From: Arthrobacter alpinus
GTDB taxonomy: Bacteria; Actinomycetota; Actinomycetes; Actinomycetales; Micrococcaceae
Length of the DNA: 64,000 nucleotides
NCBI RefSeq assembly: GCF_900105965.1
Contig: NZ_FNTV01000001.1
Coordinates: 4,174,023-4,238,022, forward strand
Direction of reading: 5' to 3'
Part shown: piece by piece, positions 1 to 7,848 of the stretch
Layout: each line of letters begins with the position of its first letter
Position numbering within the stretch: the stretch's first letter is position 1
The notes under the pieces: generated by a model
Database searches by the model: none
What the model was told of the DNA's origin: nothing
The model's input: the letters and a program-made list of their open reading frames with translations, nothing else
Translations under genes and position numbers: made by a program

Positions 1-364
1 GGTGATCCGCGAAAATCTCAAGTATGAGCTCGAAGTACGTCTTCCCGAGTCCGCTCCACAAGGAGTCAAGATCAGACTGGATACGTTGCTGGTTGAAGGA
101 ATTCGATTGTGACAACTTGTTGTGCAGCCACCGCTGGGTCTCATCGAATCCGAGCGCGTCACGGCTGTGTGCATGGTCGGTCCAAATGAACGTAGCAGGA
201 TCACCGTCGCGGATCTCTGTCTCTACCCGGTAGAGGATGTCGTTGAACCCATCTAGGCTGGACCCGAGACGCCAGTCCTCGTCCGTCATCAGCTCTCGGT
301 TGAGCTGCTCGTACAGATCGGAGATGCAGTGCACCTCGGCACCTTGGATTCGGTACAGCTTCAT
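1..364 (-). CDS. Barstar-family protein, C-terminus cut by window edge
   Basis: Reading leftward from an ATG at 364 gives about 121 residues with no stop before the window edge. It begins MKLYRIQGAEVHCISDLYEQ, followed by an LDGFNDILYR segment that is typical of barstar, the intracellular inhibitor of barnase-type ribonucleases. Further on, an HAHSRDALGFDETQRWL stretch and a final YFELILEIFADH match the C-terminal part of longer barstar-like proteins, so only a few residues should be missing. A purine-rich site (GGAAGG) lies about 10 nt before the ATG. No ribonuclease gene is visible in the window, so its partner is unknown. The family call is by pattern only. Confidence 0.7.
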   Translation of the reverse strand, partial: MKLYRIQGAEVHCISDLYEQLNRELMTDEDWRLGSSLDGFNDILYRVETEIRDGDPATFIWTDHAHSRDALGFDETQRWLHNKLSQSNSFNQQRIQSDLDSLWSGLGKTYFELILEIFADH

Positions 365-508
365 GGTTCGGCGTCCTTCCCCTTATTTGTTCATGACAAT
401 AGGCCACGAAAAGGACTTGCGGCTTTTGCCACTCGGAAAGTCCGCCCCGCATTCCTGAGGGCTGTATCCTGACCAAAACGTTTGCTGGAGCGGTCGAGAG
501 GAAGCCCT

Positions 509-1429
509 TTGCCCATTCGTGTACCCGATCCGTTAATTCCGGTGTTCCTTAAAGCGACCCGGGCGAACCGGCCTTTTGTCAGCGAGGCTGGCGCACACCA
601 GCGCATTCTTGAGCGCACATTGCGGCCGGCGTCCTATGGGCCGCCGGGGCGCCTGCGCGGTGTGAGGGTGGAACGCCGGGTGCCGAACCCGCTTGGGTGG
701 CCCGTCTATGACGTGAAGCCTGAGGATGGGGGCCATGCATCGGTGGTCGTGTATGTCCACGGCGGCGGCTGGGTCAACGAGATGTCCTTGCCGCACTGGC
801 GCTTGATGGCCCGTATTGCTCGCGAATCAGGCCAGCGCGTGGTGGCGCCCATCTATCCTCTCGTGCCCTTCGGCACCGCGCGTCTGGTGCGGGACGGGGT
901 CGTCGAACTTGTCCGGGCAGAACTTGAAGCCGGCAACGAGGTGCGGCTGGCCGGGGACTCGGCCGGTGGCCAGATCGCGCTCTCGGTGGCGCTGGGACTT
1001 CGCGATCGAGGGATCATCCTTTCCTCCACGGTCCTGCTCTCGCCTGCTTTGGATCTCTCATGGAAGAACCCGCGGATCGACGCAGTGCAGCCTAGCGACC
1101 CATGGCTGGGACGGCCCGGAGGGCGTGTGCTTGCGGAGGCCTGGCGAGGTCCCGACCCAATTGAGGACCCCGTGGTCAGCCCACTGTTCGGTGACATGTC
1201 CGGGCTTGGCCCACTGACCATCCTCACGGGCACGCGCGACGTCCTGAACCCTGATGCGCAGATCCTGCGGGACAAGGCGGGCACCGCAGGTGTTCAGGTG
1301 GCGTGGCACGAGGCCGAAGGGCAACTACACGTTTACGCACTTCTGCCCACCGAGACAGGCGAGCAGGGGACGCGAACTATTGTGGAAAGCCTGCAGCCTT
1401 CGAACGGGATGCTCGGCGCCTCCATGTGA
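509..1429 (+). CDS. Alpha/beta hydrolase, hormone-sensitive-lipase type (fold 3)
   Basis: A 306-residue cytosolic esterase/lipase-like protein. The oxyanion motif HGGGW is near residue 85 and the nucleophile elbow GDSAGG near residue 150. The acid is likely the Asp in TGTRDVLNPD and the base the His in EGQLHVYAL near the C-terminus, so the triad looks complete. I chose the TTG at 509 because GAGAGGA lies about 8 nt upstream; the frame is open back to a TTG at 482. It stands alone, convergent with the oxidoreductase that follows, and gives no hint of its ester substrate. Confidence 0.85.
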   Translation: MPIRVPDPLIPVFLKATRANRPFVSEAGAHQRILERTLRPASYGPPGRLRGVRVERRVPNPLGWPVYDVKPEDGGHASVVVYVHGGGWVNEMSLPHWRLMARIARESGQRVVAPIYPLVPFGTARLVRDGVVELVRAELEAGNEVRLAGDSAGGQIALSVALGLRDRGIILSSTVLLSPALDLSWKNPRIDAVQPSDPWLGRPGGRVLAEAWRGPDPIEDPVVSPLFGDMSGLGPLTILTGTRDVLNPDAQILRDKAGTAGVQVAWHEAEGQLHVYALLPTETGEQGTRTIVESLQPSNGMLGASM

Positions 1430-1451
1430 GGCGTCACCCCAGGGGCGAAGC

Positions 1452-2489
1452 CTAGCGCGCCGGGGTCCAGCCTAGGGCAGGACCCAGCTTGGTGGCGATA
1501 TCGGTGAGGATCTGGACATAGTCTTCATGGTCAAAACTGAAAGGCAGGGCGAAGGCAACCTCATCAACCTCCTGGAAGCCTGCGTGTGCATATAGCTGCT
1601 CGGCAATCTGATCGCTGGACCCGATGAGATCACGGGCAAACAGCATCCGCCGGGGCCCTTGCGGTGTGAGGGTTCGAGGTGTGCGCTCATCAACGTACCG
1701 CTGGTACTTTTCGCGTTGTTTCGGTGTGGCCGAATCCGTAGGGATCACCACCAAGCCTTGTGAAACCCTGGCGTTGCCCTGATGTCCCGCGGCCGCCGCG
1801 GCTTCACGGAAAGCACGGATCTGCGCCTGCTGGATGCTCGCGAACTCCGGCACTTGATCTGCTTCGGGGAAGATCACGCTGCTGGAGAGCAGATTGAAGC
1901 CGTTGTCCCCTGCCCAGATGGCAGATTTTGCGCTGGCGGCCCCGTACCAAAGACGTTGCCGCAGCCCGGCGGAGTACGGCTCCACGCGGTTGGAAAACTC
2001 CTCAACGACGCCCTGTTTGCCCGAAAACTCCCGAACAGCTTCTCCCGCAATCAAACGGGCCAAGCGGTCCACGCGTGCGTAGCTGAAGTCTTCCTGCTCG
2101 GCAGAGTCCGGGTACAACTGGTGCTTCACGGTGTCGAAGTGCATTGGTTCGCCTACGCTCAGCCCCGGATTGATTCGCCCGCCAGCCAGCAGATCCACCG
2201 TGGCCAGATCCTCAGCCAGGCGCAGAGGGTTTTCCCACCCCACAGGTGTCACCGCGGTGCCCAGCTCGATCCGGGAGGTGCGCTGGCTGGCCGCGGCCAT
2301 GACCGCAATGGGGGAGGAGATGCCGAACTGCAGGTGGCGGTGCCGCAGCCAAGCACTGTCAAAACCAAGCTGTTCGCCCAACTCAATGACTTGCAGGGTC
2401 GATTCGTGGCCTGCGGCCGGATTCGCCGGATCGAACAGGCCAATGGTGAGGAATCCGAGTTTGCGCAACGGCTTTGAGGAGAGGGGCAT
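1452..2489 (-). CDS. LLM-class flavin-dependent oxidoreductase
   Basis: A 345-residue bacterial-luciferase-like monooxygenase. The N-terminus (LGFLTIGLFDP) is the first strand of the TIM barrel. The segments GFDSAWLRHRH, RIELGTAVTPVGWENPLRLAEDLATVDLLAGGRINPGLSVG and FARDLIGSSDQIAEQL are characteristic of the F420/FMN LLM family. Members oxidise varied small molecules using reduced flavin; the substrate cannot be told from sequence. It is monocistronic and convergent with the hydrolase at 509. The 295-nt gap upstream (2490-2784) shows no gene. Confidence 0.85.
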   Translation of the reverse strand: MPLSSKPLRKLGFLTIGLFDPANPAAGHESTLQVIELGEQLGFDSAWLRHRHLQFGISSPIAVMAAASQRTSRIELGTAVTPVGWENPLRLAEDLATVDLLAGGRINPGLSVGEPMHFDTVKHQLYPDSAEQEDFSYARVDRLARLIAGEAVREFSGKQGVVEEFSNRVEPYSAGLRQRLWYGAASAKSAIWAGDNGFNLLSSSVIFPEADQVPEFASIQQAQIRAFREAAAAAGHQGNARVSQGLVVIPTDSATPKQREKYQRYVDERTPRTLTPQGPRRMLFARDLIGSSDQIAEQLYAHAGFQEVDEVAFALPFSFDHEDYVQILTDIATKLGPALGWTPAR

Positions 2490-2784
2490 GAGCTACTTTC
2501 TCGAATTGGGTGGCAACTGTTCCCCATACTAGGGGCGGCTGGTAACTAGGCAGCCGGAATGGGACGGGACGTTACTTTCGAAGTCCTCGAAGGAATAAAA
2601 CAAGCCCTCAGGTGCAGCGGTGAGTCCAGCAGAAAATGCGCTGTGGCCCCGGAGGCACGGTCTAGGATGATTTCTGCCTGGCTTTTTCATTTGAGCGCCA
2701 AAGAAGCTTTTCTGACGGTGCGTGAATCAGTGCCGGTCACAGGCGCATTGACTACACCAACCGCAACACCTCAAGGAGCGCACC

Positions 2785-3663
2785 ATGTCTGTTGGCTTGC
2801 TCGCCATCGTTGATGACATCCTGACCGCCGCATTGAAAGCGTCTGCCAAATCCGCTGGCGTGGTGATTGATGACGCCGCCGTCACCCCGCAGTATGTTGC
2901 AGGCCTGACTCCCGCCCGCGAACTTCCGGTGGTGGCCAAGATCGCCCGCGGCTCGCTCATCAACAAATTTGCCATCATCATCCCGTTGGCCCTGCTGCTG
3001 ACCGCGTTTGCACCATGGGTGCTTCCGTACCTGCTGATTATTGGCGGTGTCTACCTCTGCTTCGAGGGTGCCGAGAAGGTGACCGAATGGTTTGGCCACG
3101 TCCATGCCCACAAGGAAGAGGGCGCTCGCGATGAGAAGGCGCTCGTTGCTGGTGCCGTCCGTACTGACCTGATTCTTTCCACCGAGATCATGCTCATCTC
3201 ACTGTCCAACCTTGACCCGGAAATGGGCTTCTGGATGCGGCTCGGTGCCCTCGTGGTGATCGCGTTGGTGATGACGGCGCTGGTCTATGGCGCGGTTGCG
3301 CTGTTGGTAAAGCTCGACGACGTCGGCGTCAAGATGGAGGGCAGCGACAAAAGCAACACACGCAGAATCGGCACGGGAATTGTCCGTTCCATGCCAGCCG
3401 TGTTCCGCGTCATCAGCATTATCGGCACCGTGGCCATGCTCTGGGTTGGTGGCCACCTGGCCATCCTCAACCTGGGTGAGGTCGGGTGGCACTGGCCCGC
3501 AGACCTGCTGCACACGGTAGAACACGCGCTGGAGCCGCTGGGTGCCGTCATCACCTGGTTCGGCGATACCTTGGTTTCGGCGGTGGCTGGACTGCTGATT
3601 GGCCTGGCCGCCGTCGGCGTCATGCTCTTGGTCCAAAGGTCCGGCCCCAGCGGGACCACGTAG
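2785..3663 (+). CDS. DUF808 (YedI-like) inner-membrane protein
   Basis: A 292-residue polytopic membrane protein of the DUF808 family. The N-terminus (SVGLLAIVDDILTAALKASAKSAGVVIDD) and the segment LINKFAIIIPLALLLTAFAPWVLPYLLIIGG are family hallmarks, followed by CFEGAEKV. About five or six hydrophobic segments are visible, at roughly residues 65-95, 130-155, 160-180, 215-240 and 255-285. An AAGGAG site at 2773-2778 supports the start. The function of the family is not established. The 3' end is 4 nt from the stop of the convergent VOC gene. Confidence 0.85.
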   Translation: MSVGLLAIVDDILTAALKASAKSAGVVIDDAAVTPQYVAGLTPARELPVVAKIARGSLINKFAIIIPLALLLTAFAPWVLPYLLIIGGVYLCFEGAEKVTEWFGHVHAHKEEGARDEKALVAGAVRTDLILSTEIMLISLSNLDPEMGFWMRLGALVVIALVMTALVYGAVALLVKLDDVGVKMEGSDKSNTRRIGTGIVRSMPAVFRVISIIGTVAMLWVGGHLAILNLGEVGWHWPADLLHTVEHALEPLGAVITWFGDTLVSAVAGLLIGLAAVGVMLLVQRSGPSGTT

Positions 3664-3667
3664 AGGC

Positions 3668-4066
3668 CTAGCTCGCCAGGGCCGCGTTTTCGGCCTCCGT
3701 CAACGCCCGCAAAATACAGAATTCGTTGCCTTCCGGATCTGCCATGACCACCCATGTGACGTCACTGCCTTGGCCGATATCAACCCGCGTGGCACCGAGG
3801 GCTTCCAAACGGGCAACCTCCGCAACTTGGTCAGCGGGGCGCAGATCAAGATGCAAGCGGTTTTTGACGGCCTTGGTTTCTGGGACGCGAAGGAACAAGA
3901 TGTCTGGAAGAACCCCGGCCTCCGGGCTGCCCGGGGTTGGTTGCACAGCGATTTCATCATCGTCGCCGTCTTCGTCAATCTGCCAGCCCAGGGCCTGCGC
4001 CCAAAACTGCGCCGTTTCAAACGGGGACGTGGAATCAATGGAAATGTTCTCGATGCGAAATGTCAT
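3668..4066 (-). CDS. VOC (glyoxalase/bleomycin-resistance) family protein
   Basis: A 132-residue single-domain vicinal-oxygen-chelate protein. It starts MTFRIENISIDSTSPFETAQFWAQALGW, the usual first beta-alpha-beta module, and ends with VMADPEGNEFCIL, the strand carrying the metal-ligand Glu in the second module. HLDLRPADQVAEVARLEALGATRV is also typical. Members range from metal enzymes to antibiotic-binding proteins; this subgroup is generally uncharacterised. The ATG follows a CAGAAT hexamer by 6 nt, so a leaderless start is possible. Confidence 0.85.
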   Translation of the reverse strand: MTFRIENISIDSTSPFETAQFWAQALGWQIDEDGDDDEIAVQPTPGSPEAGVLPDILFLRVPETKAVKNRLHLDLRPADQVAEVARLEALGATRVDIGQGSDVTWVVMADPEGNEFCILRALTEAENAALAS

Positions 4067-4113
4067 GCCGTCATTCTGCCGTCTGAGGATCGGTTGCCGC
4101 TAGAGGCGGGGGT

Positions 4114-4905
4114 TCAGAGTCCCTCAAAGAGATCATGCAGAAGTGGCTGCCCGGCGCCGCGCGGCGGCCAGACCATGACCGCCGGCTCACGGGAGACCAC
4201 ACGTTCCCAGCGGCGCACAGTTGAGCTTGGATCGATCAGGACGTCACGCTGGCTGCGGTGTTCAAGCAGTCCGGCAACAATGCGTGAACTTACCGTTGAG
4301 GTGTCGACCTCAATGTCGATCTGGTCGTCGGGGACAGGGCGGAGGTGGTATTCCATCGTGGGATCCCACCCTGGCAGTCCGGCCCGTCGGCGTGCCACAT
4401 TCCAGCGTTCAAAGGTGGAGGTGCGCAGTGCCCCATGGACCAGCCGGCGAAGGCCCGGTCCGGGTGTGTGCCGGGCCCGCTCAAACGCCTCGTCGGTGGC
4501 GCGGCCAATCATGATGTGGTCGCGGTGCCCCGTGATCCCGTCCGGCCCAAAGGTGGCCACCACCTGGGGCCGCTCGGTCAGCAGGATGTCCAACACGCGC
4601 CGCACCAATTCCTCGAATCCCACCTGAGGCAACCGCCCGTCGTCGTAGCCGAGCCATTCGTGGCGGACCGGGATTGTTCCGTGCGCACGCCACGCATTGG
4701 CGCTCTCCACCCGGCGGTAGGCGCCCAGCGTTTCGGGGGTGGCCGGGACCCCGGCGGAAATCTGTCCCGCGGCACCATCAGTGGCCAGTACCAAAACAAA
4801 GCGGAACCCCGGATCGTGCTCATGCAGGGCGATCGATCCGGCGCACCCATAGGCATCGTCGTCGGGATGGGCGACGATGACCGCGATGGAATGCGGTTCA
4901 TTCAT
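4114..4905 (-). CDS. PIG-L family zinc deacetylase
   Basis: A protein of about 263 residues with the two PIG-L metal motifs: AHPDDDAYGCAG near the N-terminus and GHRDHIMIGRA near residue 125. The family removes N-acetyl groups from GlcNAc-type sugars. It is distinct from mshB at 15644 in the same window and closer to general LmbE-like deacetylases, so its substrate is unknown. I chose the ATG at 4905 because a strong -10 box (TAAAAT) ends 7 nt before it, consistent with a leaderless mRNA; a GTG at 4911 in the same frame is the alternative. Confidence 0.82.
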   Translation of the reverse strand: MNEPHSIAVIVAHPDDDAYGCAGSIALHEHDPGFRFVLVLATDGAAGQISAGVPATPETLGAYRRVESANAWRAHGTIPVRHEWLGYDDGRLPQVGFEELVRRVLDILLTERPQVVATFGPDGITGHRDHIMIGRATDEAFERARHTPGPGLRRLVHGALRTSTFERWNVARRRAGLPGWDPTMEYHLRPVPDDQIDIEVDTSTVSSRIVAGLLEHRSQRDVLIDPSSTVRRWERVVSREPAVMVWPPRGAGQPLLHDLFEGL

Positions 4906-4911
4906 GGGCAC

Positions 4912-4917
4912 ATTTTA
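4912..4917 (-). promoter_or_regulatory. -10 box of PIG-L gene, leaderless arrangement
   Basis: Read leftward, TAAAAT is followed by six bases and then the ATG at 4905. This places the expected transcription start on the first base of the start codon. No convincing -35 is seen. Confidence 0.5.
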
Positions 4918-5034
4918 GTCCCAAGTGCTGCCACACAGTAGGGGCCCAGGGCCAGAACTAGCCACCCGATCGCGTGCAACACAACAAGACGGCAGCACTG
5001 TCGTCGTGATGAGTGCATGTGCAATGGTTTACAC

Positions 5035-5571
5035 ATGGAATCCATACTTGAGCGCACCCCTGAGATACCCGACACCCGCACCGGTCCGCCGTTCATGGCG
5101 GGGGAGCGGGAGTCGCTGGAGGCGTGGTTGGAGTTTTACCGTTTCACCTTGCCCATCAAAGTTGGCGGACTCACTCCGGAGCAGCTTTGCAGGCGGGCCG
5201 TACCGCCCTCGAAGCTGACGGTGGTGGGAATTGTCCGGCACCTGTCCGACGTCGAACGGTATTGGTTTTCCAATGTGGTCGCCGGGAGCACCGAGCCTGC
5301 GCGCTACAAGGCGGAGGATCCTGACGCGGACTTCAACGGCATCACCGAATCCTGCGCCTTGGCAGATATTGCCGCCTATGGGGACGAGCTTGTCCATGTC
5401 CGTGAGCTGGCAGCAGTGGTCGATGATCTGGATGCTCCCTTGCCGGGGCTCCGGCGTGGACAAGAAGTGAATCTGCGCTGGGTATACACGCACATGATCG
5501 AGGAATACGCCCGCCACTTGGGGCATCTGGACCTGCTGCGCGAATGCGTTGACGGCACCGCCGGATACTAA
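5035..5571 (+). CDS. DinB/DUF664-type four-helix protein
   Basis: A 178-residue protein of the DinB-like superfamily, which covers small metal-binding four-helix bundles including mycothiol- and bacillithiol-dependent enzymes. Typical segments are ERESLEAWLEFYRFTLPIKVGGL, VVGIVRHLSDVERYWF (first His ligand) and the C-terminal WVYTHMIEEYARHLGHLDLLRE, which has the usual HxxxEYxxHxGH spacing and should supply further metal-binding His residues. The ATG at 5035 fits family length better than the in-frame ATG at 5017. Its substrate is unknown. Confidence 0.8.
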   Translation: MESILERTPEIPDTRTGPPFMAGERESLEAWLEFYRFTLPIKVGGLTPEQLCRRAVPPSKLTVVGIVRHLSDVERYWFSNVVAGSTEPARYKAEDPDADFNGITESCALADIAAYGDELVHVRELAAVVDDLDAPLPGLRRGQEVNLRWVYTHMIEEYARHLGHLDLLRECVDGTAGY

Positions 5572-5725
5572 CGCACCCCGCCGGAGGGCACCCCGCCGCC
5601 CGGTAAGCGGTACAGGCAACGCCCAAACTGCTGCGGTACGCTAACAAGCAGGCTAATTCCCGGGATTGGCGCATGCCCATGACTTCCCGGACGGACCATA
5701 TTGAAGCGAAAAACCTGGAGGTGAA

Positions 5726-7540
5726 ATGCGGCCCGGACGCATTTCCAAAGTACTGGCAGCGGCCGCAGTCGTGGCACTATCCCTGGCAGCGTGCACACCC
5801 ACGCCGCCAGCGCCCACCGAGACCACGGCAGTTCCAACGGCTGTGGATGGCGGGAACCTCACGGTTCTGGAGAGCGAGCCCTTCACCTCGTTTAACCCCA
5901 CGAGCGTCACTGGCAATTCGCTGACGAACTCCCGTATTTCCTCCGCTACTCACTCAGGGTTCAGCTCCGTGGACAGTGCCTTGAACATCGTCAAGAACGA
6001 GCAGTTTGGCAAGTATGAAAAGGTCAAGGACGATCCTCTGACCATCAAATACACCATCAACAGCGGCGTGCAATGGTCCGACGGCGCGCCCGTGACGGCC
6101 GATGACCTCTTCCTGGAATGGGCCGCCGCCTCGGGCTATTTCAACGATGCCACCCTGGATGCGAAATTCGCCGTCAAGAGCGGTACAGCCTACTTCCACT
6201 CGGCGGGGGACAACTCGGGGCTGGCCCGCACCGCAATTCCTGTGATCAGTGACGACCGCGCCTCCCTGACGCTGAGCTACACGTCTCAATTCTCGGATTG
6301 GGAGACCGCCCTCGGCTCCACCGTCAGCGTCCCGGCCCATATTGTGGCCGTGCGCGCCGGGCTCAAGGACGCCGAATCACTCACAACGCTGCTCAAAAGC
6401 ATGGAAAAGGGGGACCCTGCCAAACCCGCCGCGGTCAACCCGACGCTACGGAAGGTGGCGGATTTCTGGAACACCGGCTTCGACACCAAGGGCATGCCTG
6501 ACCCGACCCTGGCTCTGTCCAACGGGCCCTTCCTGGTCAATGGCATCACCGCGGACAAAGAACTCATCCTTACCCGAAACCTCGATTACACATGGGGAGC
6601 CGCCCCCAAGCTGGACACCCTCACGGTCCATTACGAGAATGATCCGGACAAGCAGGTCGCGGCACTTGAAGATCAAACGGCGGACGTGATCTCTCCCGCC
6701 GTCACCGCGGAACGGATAGCTGCGCTCACGGCGTTGCAGGACAAGGGCGTTGCCCTGCAGCAGGGGCAGGGGCTCGGTTTCGACCAGGTGGTGCTGAACT
6801 TCAAGGGTGTTCTTGCCGATCCGAATCTGCGAAGCGCATTCCTCCACACCGTGCCCCGCCAGGAGATCGTGGATCAGGTGGCCAAGCCCCTTGATCCCAA
6901 GGCCGAGGTTCTGAACTCCTTCGTGTTCCGCCCCGCACAAATTCCCTACAAGGAATCTGCCAGAAGCAATGGCGTTGACACCTACTCGGTCCCTGCCGTG
7001 GATGCCACCGCAACGCCGGCGCCCGATCAGGCCAAGGAACTGCTCGACGGCGCCAAGCCCACCGTGCGCATCCTCTACAATTCTGGCGATCCGGAGCGCG
7101 TCAAGGAGTACTCCTTGATTGCCGCCGCAGCCACGAAGGCCGGGTTTGTTGTTACAGATGCTGGCAAGGGCGCCGATCAGTGGCTCGATTCACTCAAGGA
7201 CGGAGCCTTTGACGTTGCCCTCTACGGGTGGACCAGCAACCCCACCGGTTCCGTCCAGGTGCCACAAGTCTTTAGGACGGGTGGCATTTCCAACTTGAAC
7301 AACTTCTCCAATACCGTGGTGGATCAGCTCACGGAGCAGCTTGCGCTCAACCCTGACATGGCGAAGCAAAACGCTCTAAAGATGCAGATCGATCGGCTCG
7401 TCATTGAAGCAGGCTACGGTTTGCCGCTCTTTCAACGCACGGCCCTGAGCGCCAGCGGCCAGCACGCCACGGGAGTGGCCTACTCGCCATTGGCCCTGGG
7501 GCCGTGGCAAAGCGTTGCCCAGTGGGCTTACGTCAAATAA
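5726..7540 (+). CDS. LpqW-like lipoprotein, family 5 solute-binding fold
   Basis: A 604-residue exported lipoprotein. The signal peptide MRPGRISKVLAAAAVVALSLAAC-like region ends in a lipobox (LAAC) at about residue 22, followed by a Pro/Thr-rich linker. The rest has the peptide-binding (SBP_bac_5) fold, with the typical TINSGVQWSDGAPVTADD segment. No permease follows; the next gene is typA. In mycobacteria a similar lipoprotein, LpqW, sits beside typA and affects cell-envelope glycolipid assembly rather than import. That context favours an LpqW-like role, but peptide binding is not excluded. A strong GGAGGTG site lies directly before the ATG. Confidence 0.8.
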   Translation: MRPGRISKVLAAAAVVALSLAACTPTPPAPTETTAVPTAVDGGNLTVLESEPFTSFNPTSVTGNSLTNSRISSATHSGFSSVDSALNIVKNEQFGKYEKVKDDPLTIKYTINSGVQWSDGAPVTADDLFLEWAAASGYFNDATLDAKFAVKSGTAYFHSAGDNSGLARTAIPVISDDRASLTLSYTSQFSDWETALGSTVSVPAHIVAVRAGLKDAESLTTLLKSMEKGDPAKPAAVNPTLRKVADFWNTGFDTKGMPDPTLALSNGPFLVNGITADKELILTRNLDYTWGAAPKLDTLTVHYENDPDKQVAALEDQTADVISPAVTAERIAALTALQDKGVALQQGQGLGFDQVVLNFKGVLADPNLRSAFLHTVPRQEIVDQVAKPLDPKAEVLNSFVFRPAQIPYKESARSNGVDTYSVPAVDATATPAPDQAKELLDGAKPTVRILYNSGDPERVKEYSLIAAAATKAGFVVTDAGKGADQWLDSLKDGAFDVALYGWTSNPTGSVQVPQVFRTGGISNLNNFSNTVVDQLTEQLALNPDMAKQNALKMQIDRLVIEAGYGLPLFQRTALSASGQHATGVAYSPLALGPWQSVAQWAYVK

Positions 7541-7576
7541 CCAGCCGGAGAGCGCCCAGGAGTCAGATTTTTATGA

Positions 7577-7625
7577 ACGACGGCGGCAGGTGAGTTTCAT
7601 CACGAAACTTGGCTGTCGCCGTCGT
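7577..7625 (+). terminator. Imperfect hairpin after the LpqW-like gene
   Basis: Arms 7577-7598 and 7604-7625 pair over 22 positions with about three mismatches and a 5-nt loop. The outer arm ACGACGGCG resembles hairpins at 20273 and 29055. It is probably the terminator of the gene ending at 7540, although there is no strong T run. With the promoter below, this accounts for most of the 308-nt gap 7541-7848. Confidence 0.5.
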
Positions 7626-7729
7626 ACCGATGGGGCGAAAATCCGCCCCATCGGCGGGGTTGGGCGCCTCAACGGTGCGCTAGGTGGCAAAAAATCTGGC
7701 AATCATGGGATAAAGTGGCTAGGCCGTAT

Positions 7730-7758
7730 TTGTCAGTACGACTAGAATGGTGTTATCT
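7730..7758 (+). promoter_or_regulatory. Housekeeping-type promoter of typA
   Basis: TTGTCA (7730-7735) and TTATCT (7753-7758) are separated by exactly 17 nt, a good match to a primary-sigma promoter. Transcription would start near 7765, leaving a leader of about 84 nt before typA. Confidence 0.55.
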
Positions 7759-7848
7759 GCCGATTCTTCACGGCCAATCATCAATGTGACTTTCTGCTTT
7801 AGCCCTACCGGGCCTGCAGCCGGGCCCAACTGAAACGAGTCTTAACGC

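Noticed and set aside
3599..4627. A 342-residue plus-strand frame across the VOC and PIG-L genes
   Set aside because: It covers two well-supported minus-strand genes and has no recognisable domain.
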